Positions 10,002-18,697 of a DNA stretch of 64,000 nt are shown here, piece after piece. Every line of letters starts with the position of its first letter. Within the stretch, counting starts at the first letter, position 1. The stretch comes from Neptunitalea chrysea (GTDB lineage: Bacteria > Bacteroidota > Bacteroidia > Flavobacteriales > Flavobacteriaceae). The stretch spans positions 1-64,000 of the forward strand of contig NZ_BRVP01000004.1 of the NCBI RefSeq assembly GCF_027924145.1, given 5' to 3'. A program made the position numbers and the translations under genes. A model generated the notes under the pieces. The model searched no databases. It was not told the DNA's origin and worked only from the letters and a program-made list of their open reading frames with translations.

Positions 10002-10622
10002 ATGGCATTATATCCCAAAATTTTCGATTTTGTAAAATCACTTTCTTTAGAAGGAGTTTCTGAAGAGCGAAAGAAAACCTTACAACCTTTAATAGAGTTT
10101 ATAGAAACTAAAGTAAAAGCTAAAGAGGCTGTGCGAATTAATTTTATATGTACCCATAACTCAAGACGTAGTGTACTGTCGCAAGTTTGGGCGCAAGCTT
10201 TGGCACATTATTTTAATATAGAGAATCTGTATTGTTATTCTGGAGGAACAGAAGCAACGGCTGTATATCCCGAAGTTATTAAAACTTTGGCAGCTAGTGG
10301 TTTTAAAATAGAAACACTTTCAGAAGGTAATAATCCGGTGTATGCTATAAAGTATAGTGCTATTGAGCATCCTGTTATTGGTTTTTCAAAAACATTTGAT
10401 AGTCCTTTTAATCCAGATTCTGGTTTTGTGGCTATTATGACATGCTCTAGTGCAGATGCGGGATGTCCTTTTGTACCCGGATCTGAAAGGCGTGTACCCG
10501 TTACGTACGAAGACCCAAAGCAGTTTGACGAATCACCTTTAAAAGCTCATAAGTATATGGAACGTAGTATTCAAATAGCAAGTGAGTTATTCTATGTATT
10601 TTCAGAAGTTAAAAGCAAATGA
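10002..10622 (+). CDS. arsC: Arsenate reductase of the low-molecular-weight phosphatase type
   Basis: A 206-residue protein with the P-loop CTHNSRRS near residue 50 (Cys50, Arg56), the CX5R signature of the low-molecular-weight phosphatase fold used by thioredoxin-coupled ArsC enzymes. A second cysteine-bearing segment, [10 protein letters not shown], near 147-154 could supply the resolving thiols. It is longer than B. subtilis ArsC (about 139 residues), with added N- and C-terminal segments common in Bacteroidetes homologues. The arsenate role is inferred from the operon. Its stop overlaps the next start by 4 bases. Confidence 0.88.
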   Translation: MALYPKIFDFVKSLSLEGVSEERKKTLQPLIEFIETKVKAKEAVRINFICTHNSRRSVLSQVWAQALAHYFNIENLYCYSGGTEATAVYPEVIKTLAASGFKIETLSEGNNPVYAIKYSAIEHPVIGFSKTFDSPFNPDSGFVAIMTCSSADAGCPFVPGSERRVPVTYEDPKQFDESPLKAHKYMERSIQIASELFYVFSEVKSK

Positions 10623-11659
10623 GTAAAAAAGTAAAGCTTAGTTTTTTAGATAGAAATTTAACCTTATGGATTTTTCTAGCTATGTTAGTAGGGGTAGGAC
10701 TTGGTTATTTTTTGCCATTGGTACCCGAAAAAATAAATGCATTAGGCGATGGAACTACCAATATACCTTTGGCTATAGGACTTATTTTAATGATGTACCC
10801 ACCTTTGGCTAAGGTAGATTATAAACTTTTACCCAAGGTATTTAAAAATGTAAAGATACTATCGGTGTCCTTATTGTTAAACTGGATTATAGGTCCGATT
10901 CTAATGTTTCTCTTAGCTATTATTTTTTTAAGAGATTATCCAGAATATATGATTGGTTTAATTCTTATAGGTTTGGCTAGGTGTATTGCTATGGTTTTGG
11001 TATGGAATGATCTTGCAGAAGGAAGTAGCGAATACGGAGCAGGATTAGTAGCACTAAACAGTATTTTTCAGGTATTTGCATATAGCTTTTATGCGTGGAT
11101 TTTTATAACAGTACTACCTCCGATTTTTGGTTTTGATGGAGCATTGGTAGACATATCTATTGCTACAATAGCTAAGAGTGTAGCTATCTATTTAGGAATT
11201 CCTTTTGCTTTAGGTATCGCCACTAGATTTATCGGTGTTGCTTTAAAAGGTGAAACATGGTATATGAATAAATTTATTCCTACCATTGCACCCTTAACAT
11301 TAATAGCACTGCTGTTTACTATAGTAGTAATGTTTTCCTTAAAAGGAGAATTAATAGTAGAAATACCTTTAGATGTACTTATAATAGCACTTCCTTTATT
11401 AATTTATTTTGCTTTAATGTTTGTTATTGGCTTTTTCGTAACCAAGGCATTAGGAGGAAGCTATGATAAAACAGCTTCGGTTGCTTTTACTGCTACAGGT
11501 AACAATTTTGAGTTAGCTATTGCTGTTGCTATTGCTGTTTTTGGTTTAAATTCTGGGCAAGCCTTTGCAGGTGTAATAGGTCCTTTAGTAGAAGTACCTG
11601 CCTTAATTTTATTAGTACGAGTATCTTTCTGGTTCCGTAAAAAATATTTTAAAAGTTAA
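10619..11659 (+). CDS. acr3: Arsenite efflux transporter ACR3
   Basis: A 346-residue inner-membrane permease with ten predicted helices that exports As(III) driven by the proton motive force. The family cysteine is Cys122 in [17 protein letters not shown], and the late glutamate motif [12 protein letters not shown] is present. The ATGA overlap with arsC suggests translational coupling. It closes the operon and is followed by a strong terminator about 50 bases later. Confidence 0.95.
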   Translation: MSKKVKLSFLDRNLTLWIFLAMLVGVGLGYFLPLVPEKINALGDGTTNIPLAIGLILMMYPPLAKVDYKLLPKVFKNVKILSVSLLLNWIIGPILMFLLAIIFLRDYPEYMIGLILIGLARCIAMVLVWNDLAEGSSEYGAGLVALNSIFQVFAYSFYAWIFITVLPPIFGFDGALVDISIATIAKSVAIYLGIPFALGIATRFIGVALKGETWYMNKFIPTIAPLTLIALLFTIVVMFSLKGELIVEIPLDVLIIALPLLIYFALMFVIGFFVTKALGGSYDKTASVAFTATGNNFELAIAVAIAVFGLNSGQAFAGVIGPLVEVPALILLVRVSFWFRKKYFKS

Positions 11660-11711
11660 ACTTATTATTATCTATTTAAAAAAGATGATATGCCCATATA
11701 GTCCCCAGAAG

Positions 11712-11739
11712 AAAGCCCTTTTAATAAGGGCTTTTTTTT
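11712..11739 (+). terminator. Terminator of the ars operon
   Basis: AAAGCCCTT (11712-11720), a five-base loop, AAGGGCTTT (11726-11734), then more T. Confidence 0.88.
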
Positions 11740-11832
11740 ATATAAAAAAATGAAAGAGTACATGAAAAATTAACGCTTCATATTATTTAAATATGTGAAA
11801 ATTCGTTAAATTTAAGTATAAATAATGTTGTT

Positions 11833-12672
11833 ATGAGAAAGCTGTTAATACCTACCGATTTTTCCGAAAATTCGCTAAATGCTCTCGAGTATGCTGTGGA
11901 ATTATATAAAGATGAAGAATGTATTTTTTATTTGTTGAATACCATTTACGATACAGATAATATTTTACATAGTAGTATTTATGATATTTATAAAGAACGT
12001 GCTTTTAAGGAACTAGATCAATTAGAGCATAAGATGCAATCTAAGTATAATAATGAGAAACATACCTTTAAAAAAATCGCTACTGTAAATTTATTAAACG
12101 AACAGATTAAGTCTACTGTAAAGACAGAAGAGATCGATTTAATAGTGATGGGTACTCAGGGAGCTACCGGAGCTCAGGAAGTGCTTTTTGGTAGTTATAC
12201 AGTGAGTGCTATAAAAGTATCGGAGTGTCCATTATTAGCGGTGCCAGAGGGATTTAAATATAAGAATCCTAAAAACATTGTTTTTGCTACTGACTTTAAT
12301 AAAGACTTTGAAAAATATCAGTTAGATATATTGCAAAAAGTAGCAAGAGGGAATAATTCCAATTTAAATGTATTACATGTAAATATAGACTACTTGCCAC
12401 TTAATGAAAAACAACAGCAATCTAAAAGGGCTTTTAAGGATGCTATGGCAGATATTAATGTTGTATTTGATGAGATTGAAGATGAAAGTGTACAAAGAGC
12501 CATTTTTAAATATGATACCATGAATCCAGTTGATTTACTAGTTATGATTAAAAACAAACACACATTTTTTGAAAGATTGTTTTTTGGATCTGAAATTAAT
12601 AAAATAGGATACCATACAACTTTTCCGTTTTTAGTACTCCCTAGTGAGAATTATACAGAAGTACCTGCCTAA
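11833..12672 (+). CDS. Tandem universal stress protein
   Basis: A 279-residue protein with two Usp domains. The first (about 1-145) has the ATP-binding signature GTQGATGAQEVLFGS before VSAIKVSECPLLAVP. The second (about 150-275) keeps the fold outline (IVFATDFNKDF ... PFLVLP) but lacks the glycine-rich nucleotide motif, so it probably does not bind ATP. Members are cytoplasmic and induced by starvation or stress. It stands alone between two terminators, downstream of the ars operon. Confidence 0.88.
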   Translation: MRKLLIPTDFSENSLNALEYAVELYKDEECIFYLLNTIYDTDNILHSSIYDIYKERAFKELDQLEHKMQSKYNNEKHTFKKIATVNLLNEQIKSTVKTEEIDLIVMGTQGATGAQEVLFGSYTVSAIKVSECPLLAVPEGFKYKNPKNIVFATDFNKDFEKYQLDILQKVARGNNSNLNVLHVNIDYLPLNEKQQQSKRAFKDAMADINVVFDEIEDESVQRAIFKYDTMNPVDLLVMIKNKHTFFERLFFGSEINKIGYHTTFPFLVLPSENYTEVPA

Positions 12673-12681
12673 TTTATTAGA

Positions 12682-12722
12682 GCATAAACCTATAATACTT
12701 CTTATTTATTATAGGTTTATGC
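12682..12722 (+). terminator. Hairpin after the universal stress gene
   Basis: Perfect 15-bp arms GCATAAACCTATAAT (12682-12696) and ATTATAGGTTTATGC (12708-12722) with an 11-base loop; only a short T-rich tail follows. Confidence 0.65.
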
Positions 12723-12825
12723 CTTTCTATACCACAATACAGACACTATATGAGTCTGTGAATATGTTATTTCAACCTTAAAATTTTCTGCTTCACCTTG
12801 TTGTACTCAAAGTTGCTTTGTACTT

Positions 12826-12865
12826 ATAACTATTATTGTTCTAGAAATTAAAAAACAATAGTTAT
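12826..12865 (+). repeat. Inverted repeat overlapping a start codon
   Basis: ATAACTATTATTGTT (12826-12840) can pair, with a small bulge, with AACAATAGTTAT (12854-12865). The right arm includes the first bases of the ATG at 12864, so the hairpin could mask translation of the following small secreted protein. Confidence 0.35.
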
Positions 12866-13220
12866 GAGGAAATTATTAGTAGTAGTAATGTTGTTACTGG
12901 GAGTAGTAGCATTTGGACAAAGTACAGATAAGGAAGCTTTCAAAGAAGAGGTAAAACAGAAGTTTGCTGCCTTAGAGTTATCGGATGAGCAAAAAGAAAA
13001 GTTTGAGGAAATTCAGCTTAAATATTTCGATAAAATTGATGAGGTTAAAGAATCTGAGGCTTCTCGTATGAGTAAGTTTAAAACCTTAAAATCGCTTCAA
13101 AAAGAAAAAAATGAAGAAGTGAAGGAAGTTTTATCTGAAGAGCAATATGATGAATATCTAGAACTTCAGAAAGAATTAAAACAATCTATGAAAGATAAAT
13201 TCAAATCACGAAATGAATAG
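12864..13220 (+). CDS. Small secreted helical protein
   Basis: A 118-residue protein with a signal peptide (cut after VVAFGQ) and a highly charged Lys/Glu-rich helical body with segments such as LELSDEQKEKFEEIQ and LSEEQYDEYLELQKE. The size and the 'LS.EQ..K...' repeats recall periplasmic Spy/LTXXQ-type helical chaperones, but the match is not firm. Its last 8 bases overlap the next start, so the pair is coupled. Confidence 0.7.
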   Translation: MRKLLVVVMLLLGVVAFGQSTDKEAFKEEVKQKFAALELSDEQKEKFEEIQLKYFDKIDEVKESEASRMSKFKTLKSLQKEKNEEVKEVLSEEQYDEYLELQKELKQSMKDKFKSRNE

Positions 13221-13641
13221 ATTGTTGCTACTATTGGTACTAGGCTTGTTTTTCTGTACTTCGGAAGTGCATAGTCAAGTAGTTGTGGTAAGACGTCCTG
13301 TAAAACCGGTTTATTACCGTCCGTGGGTGCGTCCAGTACCAAGAAGATTACCCCCACCGGTTGTAGTTCCGGCGGTGGTAGTAAGAGTGTTGCCTCCGCA
13401 TAGGGTTATTTATTATGCAGGAATCCCTTATTATTATGCATCTGGTGTATACTATGTTCAGGTACAAAATACAGAAACTTATAAAGTTGTAGAAGCACCA
13501 TCTGGTATGATGAGAGATACATTACCCGAGAATGCTAAACAAACTGTAATAGATGATGAGGTGTATTATGTAGCAGCAGGAGTATACTATAAAGTAGTTA
13601 AGATAGACGGTGTTAAGAAATATACTGTAGTTAAACTTTAA
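13213..13641 (+). CDS. DUF6515-like exported protein with Val/Pro/Arg-rich segment
   Basis: A 142-residue protein with a signal peptide (about 1-21, ending EVHS). A low-complexity stretch rich in Val, Pro, Arg and Tyr (about 22-60) follows. Two copies of a Tyr-rich module then appear: YYYASGVYYVQVQ and VYYVAAGVYYKVVK, typical of DUF6515 proteins. Function is unknown; such proteins sit at the envelope. It overlaps the upstream gene by 8 bases and is 15 bases from the lipoprotein gene downstream. Confidence 0.7.
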   Translation: MNRLLLLLVLGLFFCTSEVHSQVVVVRRPVKPVYYRPWVRPVPRRLPPPVVVPAVVVRVLPPHRVIYYAGIPYYYASGVYYVQVQNTETYKVVEAPSGMMRDTLPENAKQTVIDDEVYYVAAGVYYKVVKIDGVKKYTVVKL

Positions 13642-13656
13642 ATTTTAAAAATAACA

Positions 13657-14391
13657 ATGAAAATTTTGAGAAAAGTACTAGTAGCCATCTTGGTTTTAAT
13701 GTTAGGCATTTTGTCATCTTGTCAAGACGACGACGATGTTGTGATAGTAAGATATGTATATGCTTATGAAGATGCCGAAGAAATTTTAGCAGAGTCTATA
13801 GCATACGGATCGTATGGTTTTGTGGCTAACCTAAGGCAGGCAAGTGAAGAGATACAAACCAACACCTGTGAACAAAGCATAAACAATTCTGATAGTTTTT
13901 CTGATACAAATCTTTGGGGTAGTGTAACCTATGATTATATGTATACCGAGGAATATACCAATTATTGTAATCCTGAGGCGTATGTTACTTACGATTTAGA
14001 AGCTACACAGAATTTGGGTGCTTATAATTATGATTTTGAACATGATATTTCACTAAACTTTCAAGTAACAGGATTAGATGTTAGCTCTGATAGTGAGTAT
14101 TACTTAGGAGATTATGATAGAAGTGGTGAATGGAAAGCTTTATACGATGATGATCTACGATACACATTTATATTAGATATCGATTTTGAAAATCTATCAG
14201 TATCTAAATCGTCTAATAAAATTTATGCAGGAGAGGCAAACTTTGTACTAGAACAGGTTTATAATGCGCCCGGATTGGTGTATACCTATAGCGGGAGTAT
14301 TGAATTTTTGAGTGAAAATGAAGCTAAGGTAACCTATGATAACGGGGAAAGCTTTATAATATATTTGAATAATATTAGTTTGAGCAACTAG
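13657..14391 (+). CDS. Lipoprotein, paralogue of the one at 16552-17304
   Basis: A 244-residue protein with a lipobox (ILSSC, Cys near 22) followed by acidic residues, the usual flavobacterial surface-export context. The body is rich in Tyr, Ser and Asp and ends with a beta segment, YSGSIEFLSENEAKVTY. That tail is closely matched by YSGTIEFLGNNEALLTM in the lipoprotein beyond the two-component system, so the two are related. No known domain is recognised. A terminator follows. Confidence 0.75.
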   Translation: MKILRKVLVAILVLMLGILSSCQDDDDVVIVRYVYAYEDAEEILAESIAYGSYGFVANLRQASEEIQTNTCEQSINNSDSFSDTNLWGSVTYDYMYTEEYTNYCNPEAYVTYDLEATQNLGAYNYDFEHDISLNFQVTGLDVSSDSEYYLGDYDRSGEWKALYDDDLRYTFILDIDFENLSVSKSSNKIYAGEANFVLEQVYNAPGLVYTYSGSIEFLSENEAKVTYDNGESFIIYLNNISLSN

Positions 14392-14418
14392 GAATAGTTA
14401 CTTTTATAGTTGGTGGTT

Positions 14419-14453
14419 AAGGCTCCATTAAGTTATAATGGAGCCTTATTTTA
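14419..14453 (+). terminator. Terminator before the two-component pair
   Basis: Perfect 12-bp arms AAGGCTCCATTA (14419-14430) and TAATGGAGCCTT (14436-14447), then a T-rich tail. Confidence 0.85.
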
Positions 14454-14477
14454 AAGTAGTTTTTTGAGTGACGAGTT

Positions 14478-15497
14478 ATGATAAGCAGATTAGAAAATAA
14501 GATTATAATATATGTTTCTATTTTGTTAGGAACTGTATTGAACATACATAAACTATTGGTTTTAGTGCCTCACAAGAAATTGATTAGTTTTTGGGTATTT
14601 AATCTTCCCGAACTTGTGTTTCAGTCATTTACTAATATTCTATTTTGTTTACTGATAGGTTTTATAAATCTGAAGATTCTTAAAACTAAAGATAAGAGAA
14701 GAAAAAACCTATTTTTATGGGTAGGTAATATTGTTATAACGGTAGTATGCACCTTAATTTTATTTAAAATACAGGAGTTAATTTTTGATAACGTTAAACT
14801 ACTTCTGGTATCCTTTGGAGGTAACTTACTACGTTTTGGGTTTTCAACCTTATCAATGATTATTTTAGTTCGTTTTCTAATACTCTTAGAAGCAAATGAG
14901 ATGAAAGAAAAGGAAAACAAAAAATTACAGGAGGCCTATTTAAATGCTGAAATAAATAACTTAAAAGGACAAATTAACCCTCATTTTTTATTCAATTCGT
15001 TGAGTAATTTATCTGCCTTGGTAAGAGAAGACACTAATAAAGCACAATTGTTTATTGCTAATCTTTCTAAGGTTTTTAGATATTCATTGAATACACAAAA
15101 TGTATTTTCTACCACATTAGAAGAAGAACTAAAAGTTTTAAAAGCCTATGCTCAATTACAAGAAATTAGATTAGAGAATAGCCTTAAAATTAGTATAGAG
15201 ATACCTTTTGGATATTTAAAATACACACTGCCCGTAATAAGTTTACAGCCTTTATTAGAAAATGCTATTAAACATAACCATGCCTCTGAAAGTTCACCAT
15301 TAGTGGTAATTATTTATGTTGAAGACGATTGTGTTGTAGTTGAGAATAACCTGCAAAAAAATAACATTATTGAGAATAGCACGGGTAATGGACTTGCCAA
15401 CTTGGCAGAACGTTACCGATTATTATATAAGGAAGAAATTACAATAGTTGAGGGAGACGAATTTTTTAAAGTAGCTTTACCATTAGAATTAGTGTAA
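14478..15497 (+). CDS. LytS-type sensor histidine kinase
   Basis: A 339-residue membrane kinase. Four hydrophobic segments fill residues 10-135, a short coiled linker follows, and the His_kinase box INPHFLFNSLSNLSALV carries the phospho-accepting His near residue 169. The ATPase part shows the N box (LLENAIKHNHA) and a G-rich motif (NGLANLAERYRLLY). The periplasmic part is minimal, so the signal is probably sensed within the membrane. It ends 3 bases before the LytTR regulator. Confidence 0.92.
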   Translation: MISRLENKIIIYVSILLGTVLNIHKLLVLVPHKKLISFWVFNLPELVFQSFTNILFCLLIGFINLKILKTKDKRRKNLFLWVGNIVITVVCTLILFKIQELIFDNVKLLLVSFGGNLLRFGFSTLSMIILVRFLILLEANEMKEKENKKLQEAYLNAEINNLKGQINPHFLFNSLSNLSALVREDTNKAQLFIANLSKVFRYSLNTQNVFSTTLEEELKVLKAYAQLQEIRLENSLKISIEIPFGYLKYTLPVISLQPLLENAIKHNHASESSPLVVIIYVEDDCVVVENNLQKNNIIENSTGNGLANLAERYRLLYKEEITIVEGDEFFKVALPLELV

Positions 15498-15500
15498 ATT

Positions 15501-16280
15501 ATGGAATTAAATGTAGTTATTATAGAAGACGAACCGGCAAATGCTCGGAATTTGCAGTACCTTATTAATGAAATAGATGATACTATAAATATAGTGAAAG
15601 TATTAGGTTCTGTTAAAGAATCGGTAGAATGGCTACCACAACATTTAGATATCATAGATTTACTTTTTATGGATATTAGGTTAGGAGATGGAATTTCCTT
15701 TGATATTTTAGAAAAGATAACTGTAACCAAACCTATAATTTTTGCAACCGCTTACGAAGAGTATGCACTTAAGGCGTTTAATACGTATGGTATTGCATAT
15801 GTATTAAAACCGTACGAACGTGATGATTTAGAGCAAGCATTAGATAAATATAAGCTTATTACCAGTTCAGGGGAAGCTCCTGAGACCCCTCCTCAAGATA
15901 TCTTGAGAACGGTTTTAAATACCATTCAGCAAAAAGAACATTTTAAGAAAACCTTCTTGGTTCATTATCAAAATAAATTAATTCCTATAGCAGCCAGTTC
16001 TATCGCATGGTTTTACAGTAAAAATGAAATTACCAAGGCGTGTACTGTAGATGGTAAACAGTATTTTATAGAAGATACATTAGAGCATTTGGGTTCCTTA
16101 TTAAATCCTGATATTTTTTTTAGAGCAAACAGACAATTTATTGTAAACAAAGATGCTATTGAAGTTATAGACTTCTATTTTAATGGAAGGTTATTGGTAA
16201 AAGTAACTCCGAAAGCAGATGAACAAATGATTATAAGTAAGGCTAAGGCAAGTGTTTTCAAAAGCTGGTTAGATAGTTAA
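15501..16280 (+). CDS. LytTR-family response regulator
   Basis: A 259-residue regulator. The receiver domain (1-125) has the acidic pair in IIEDEPA, the phospho-acceptor Asp in LFMDIRLGDG and the conserved Lys in YVLKPY. The LytTR DNA-binding domain (about 155-255) shows the fold outline LIPIAASSIAWFYSKNEITKACT ... FFRANRQFIVNKDAIEVI. It is co-transcribed with the kinase. The neighbouring paralogous lipoproteins are natural candidate targets, by inference only. Confidence 0.93.
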   Translation: MELNVVIIEDEPANARNLQYLINEIDDTINIVKVLGSVKESVEWLPQHLDIIDLLFMDIRLGDGISFDILEKITVTKPIIFATAYEEYALKAFNTYGIAYVLKPYERDDLEQALDKYKLITSSGEAPETPPQDILRTVLNTIQQKEHFKKTFLVHYQNKLIPIAASSIAWFYSKNEITKACTVDGKQYFIEDTLEHLGSLLNPDIFFRANRQFIVNKDAIEVIDFYFNGRLLVKVTPKADEQMIISKAKASVFKSWLDS

Positions 16281-16350
16281 CCATACATTTGTTTTAATGG
16301 GGGCTTGTGATATGGGAATCTTTTAATATGTAGCGTTTTTTTATTGGCAC

Positions 16351-16467
16351 CTATTGTAATTGATGGCTATTTATAAAGATACCGTGTAGTAAAACAAAGC
16401 CAAAAGTAAGTTTATCTGTAAATGATTCACCCTTATCTAAAGAAATTTCACCCCCAATAAACTCAGT
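16351..16467 (-). pseudogene. Possible remnant of a histidine-kinase ATPase tail
   Basis: The minus strand is open for 38 codons to a TAG at 16351-16353. The segment FIGGEISLDKGESFTDKLTF resembles the C-terminal edge of HATPase domains (GGxIxVxSxxGKGSTFxxxLP). It has no start and is closed upstream by TAA. It is probably a decayed kinase fragment; the match is short, so confidence is low. Confidence 0.3.
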
Positions 16468-16551
16468 TTAACCTATTTTATGTAGCCAACCCTATCTGAA
16501 AATAAACACCTTTGGAGTATCAGAAAAACATAACTTATAAAAATTCAAAAA

Positions 16552-17304
16552 ATGAAAAGAGTCAGACAGGGTAAAAATTATTTTTTAATAATGTTATTAG
16601 CAGTAGGGATGCTTGCATCATGTTCAGATAATGATGAAGGATCAGGAACATCTGCAGAACAAGAAGAGGCGGCAGCCGAAGCCATTATGAATGCAATGTC
16701 TCCAGAGAGTGGTGGAGCAGTTACGAAAACCGATGAAGCGGTAGAAAAAGCATCTACAATAGAAGAAGCATCTAAAGGAATGGATGAACCGGGAATATCG
16801 TGTGGTGTTGTTTACGCAGATGATGCTACTTTATCGGGTACGCAAGGTGGTGTTAATTACTATGTTACAGCTAGCTGGAACTGGATGTTGAGCTGTACAG
16901 GTTTTGGGATACCTGAAACATTGGAAATGGGATTTGCTTCTACAAGAGAGTATACCTCTACACGAATGAGTTCTGATGACGAGTCTGACGGAAATATTAA
17001 GGTAAGCGGTATAGAATTATTATCAGATGCCTATGTAGTAAATTCTAACGTAGATAATGATGGTACACAGGTTTTTACATTAGGCAATGGGTATACGTTA
17101 AGTAGTGACATTTCTTTTACTATAGTTAATTTAACTTACGATAAAGCGACTATGGAAATTGTATCTGGTACTGCAGAGGTTAATTTTAGCGGGGTGTTTA
17201 ATGGAGCGAGTAGTGCTACTTATAGTGGAACTATTGAGTTTTTAGGAAACAATGAAGCTTTGTTGACTATGAGTAGTGGAAGTACCTATACTTTTTCGTG
17301 GTAA
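16552..17304 (+). CDS. Lipoprotein, paralogue of the one at 13657-14391
   Basis: A 250-residue protein with a lipobox (MLASC, Cys near 24) followed by SDNDEGSG, then a Glu/Ala-rich linker and a beta-rich body. Its C-terminal segment YSGTIEFLGNNEALLTM matches the paralogue's tail, and both have an early Cys that may pair with a later one (SCGVVYADD, LSCTG). Function unknown. It stands directly after the LytTR regulator with its own terminator, so regulation by that pair is plausible. Confidence 0.75.
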   Translation: MKRVRQGKNYFLIMLLAVGMLASCSDNDEGSGTSAEQEEAAAEAIMNAMSPESGGAVTKTDEAVEKASTIEEASKGMDEPGISCGVVYADDATLSGTQGGVNYYVTASWNWMLSCTGFGIPETLEMGFASTREYTSTRMSSDDESDGNIKVSGIELLSDAYVVNSNVDNDGTQVFTLGNGYTLSSDISFTIVNLTYDKATMEIVSGTAEVNFSGVFNGASSATYSGTIEFLGNNEALLTMSSGSTYTFSW

Positions 17305-17387
17305 TAGCTTGTTAAAATGACTTTAGTAAAAATTATATCGTAAATTATTACGTTGTAGTTAATTAAATTAAAGTGAATATTAAAAAG

Positions 17388-17421
17388 ATAGCCTTTTACA
17401 TTTGTGTAAAGGGCTATTTTA
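17388..17421 (+). terminator. Terminator after the second lipoprotein
   Basis: ATAGCCTTTTACA (17388-17400) pairs with TGTAAAGGGCTAT (17405-17417), with one G-U pair, before TTTT. Confidence 0.8.
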
Positions 17422-17447
17422 GCATTCTATAACCAGATATTTTATGT

Positions 17448-18623
17448 ATGTTATTTAAGAAAAGCTTAATCTCGTTGGCTATTGGAGGATTTGGAATTGG
17501 ATTAACCGAATTCATTATGATGGGAATATTAAGGTATGTGGCCAAGGACTTTGGTATAACGATTCCTGAAGCCGGACATTTTATTTCTTCATATGCTTTA
17601 GGGGTAGTGGTTGGTGCACCTATACTAGTATTGATTGCAGGTAATTATCCTCCTAAAAAAATACTACTGACATTAATGTTGGTTTTTACCGTTTTTAACT
17701 CAATGTCAATATTTGCTTCAAATTATACGTTTTTGGTTATAACTCGGTTTTTATCAGGATTACCACATGGTGCTTATTTTGGAGTGGGAGCAGTGGTAGC
17801 CAGTAGACTGGTAGATAGTAGTAAAAGAGCTAGTGCTATTAGTATGGTGCTTGCCGGACTTACTGTAGCTAATATTATTGGTATTCCTTTAACCATTAAA
17901 TTAGTGAATTTATTAACATGGAGATATGCATTTTTGGTTGTGGGTATAGTAGGTGTTTTAGCTATGTTATTTATTACTATGTGGTTACCTGACTTGAAAC
18001 AGGAGAGAAGAAATAATGCAAAAAATGAACTGAAAGTATTTATAAAGGCAGAGCCTTGGTTTGTATTAGCTATTACTGCGGTAGGTACAGGAGGCTTTTT
18101 TGCATGGTTTAGTTATATAGAACCAATGTTAGTTAAAATTACAGGGTTTTCTGAAGGAAATACCATTAGTGCTATTTTAGCCTTAGCTGGCTTAGGAATG
18201 TTTGTCGGTAATTTTGTGGGAGGTTATTTAGCAGACAAAGTAAGTCCAGGAAGAGCCATCATTATCTTATTATCTGTCATGGTACTATGCTTAATTGGCG
18301 TATCGTTATTATCTCCTTATAAAATACCAACACTTATAATGACGTTTATTACGGCAGCTTTTGCATTTTCAACAGGATCCCCGATTCAGATGTTAATGAT
18401 TAATGCGTCTAAAGGAGGAGAAATGCTGGCCTCAGCTTCTAATCAGGCTGGGTTTAATATGGGGAATGCTTTAGGAGCTTATTTAGGTGGGTTACCTATA
18501 GCATATGGTTTTGGTTTGGCGTCTCCAGAATGGTCTGGTGCTGGTATGGCAGCTGTAGGTGTTTTAATTACTTTAATGATGCTTATAAGAAGAAAAAAGA
18601 AAACAAAGGTAGGTACTATCTAG
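17448..18623 (+). CDS. MFS efflux transporter, AraJ-like DHA1 family
   Basis: A 391-residue permease with twelve predicted helices. The early motif IGLTEFIMMGILRYVAKDFGI and the loop RFLSGLPHGAYFGVG are typical of the AraJ/DHA1 drug-sugar efflux group, and an A-like loop LADKVSPGRA lies between helices 8 and 9. The substrate is unknown. The gene stops 75 bases before glutathione peroxidase, but a separate promoter there makes co-transcription unlikely to be the main mode. Confidence 0.85.
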   Translation: MLFKKSLISLAIGGFGIGLTEFIMMGILRYVAKDFGITIPEAGHFISSYALGVVVGAPILVLIAGNYPPKKILLTLMLVFTVFNSMSIFASNYTFLVITRFLSGLPHGAYFGVGAVVASRLVDSSKRASAISMVLAGLTVANIIGIPLTIKLVNLLTWRYAFLVVGIVGVLAMLFITMWLPDLKQERRNNAKNELKVFIKAEPWFVLAITAVGTGGFFAWFSYIEPMLVKITGFSEGNTISAILALAGLGMFVGNFVGGYLADKVSPGRAIIILLSVMVLCLIGVSLLSPYKIPTLIMTFITAAFAFSTGSPIQMLMINASKGGEMLASASNQAGFNMGNALGAYLGGLPIAYGFGLASPEWSGAGMAAVGVLITLMMLIRRKKKTKVGTI

Positions 18624-18634
18624 AGGTAAATTAC

Positions 18635-18666
18635 TTTGTATTTGTAGTTTATAAATTGTATATTTG
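18635..18666 (+). promoter_or_regulatory. Promoter of the gpx-ohrR operon
   Basis: TTTG (18635-18638), 20 bases, then TATATTTG (18659-18666) is an excellent match to the Bacteroidetes consensus. Transcription would start near 18673, in the middle of the 46-bp palindrome. This supports the ATG at 18698 as the true gpx start. Confidence 0.7.
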
Positions 18667-18696
18667 AGTCGTGCACGACTCAAATATACAATTTAT
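18651..18696. promoter_or_regulatory. 46-bp perfect palindrome over the gpx-ohrR promoter
   Basis: The half ATAAATTGTATATTTGAGTC + GTG (18651-18673) is followed by its exact reverse complement (18674-18696), with no mismatch and no loop. It covers the -7 element and the predicted start, and ends one base before the gpx ATG. The arms contain AATTGTA and TACAATT, the half-site type reported for OhrR repressors. Because the second gene of the operon encodes OhrR, autorepression is the simplest reading. An RNA hairpin in the leader is an alternative. Confidence 0.75.
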
Positions 18697-18697
18697 T

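Noticed and set aside
18671-18697. GTG at 18671 as the start of glutathione peroxidase
   Set aside because: It falls at the predicted transcription start inside the palindrome and adds nine non-family residues.
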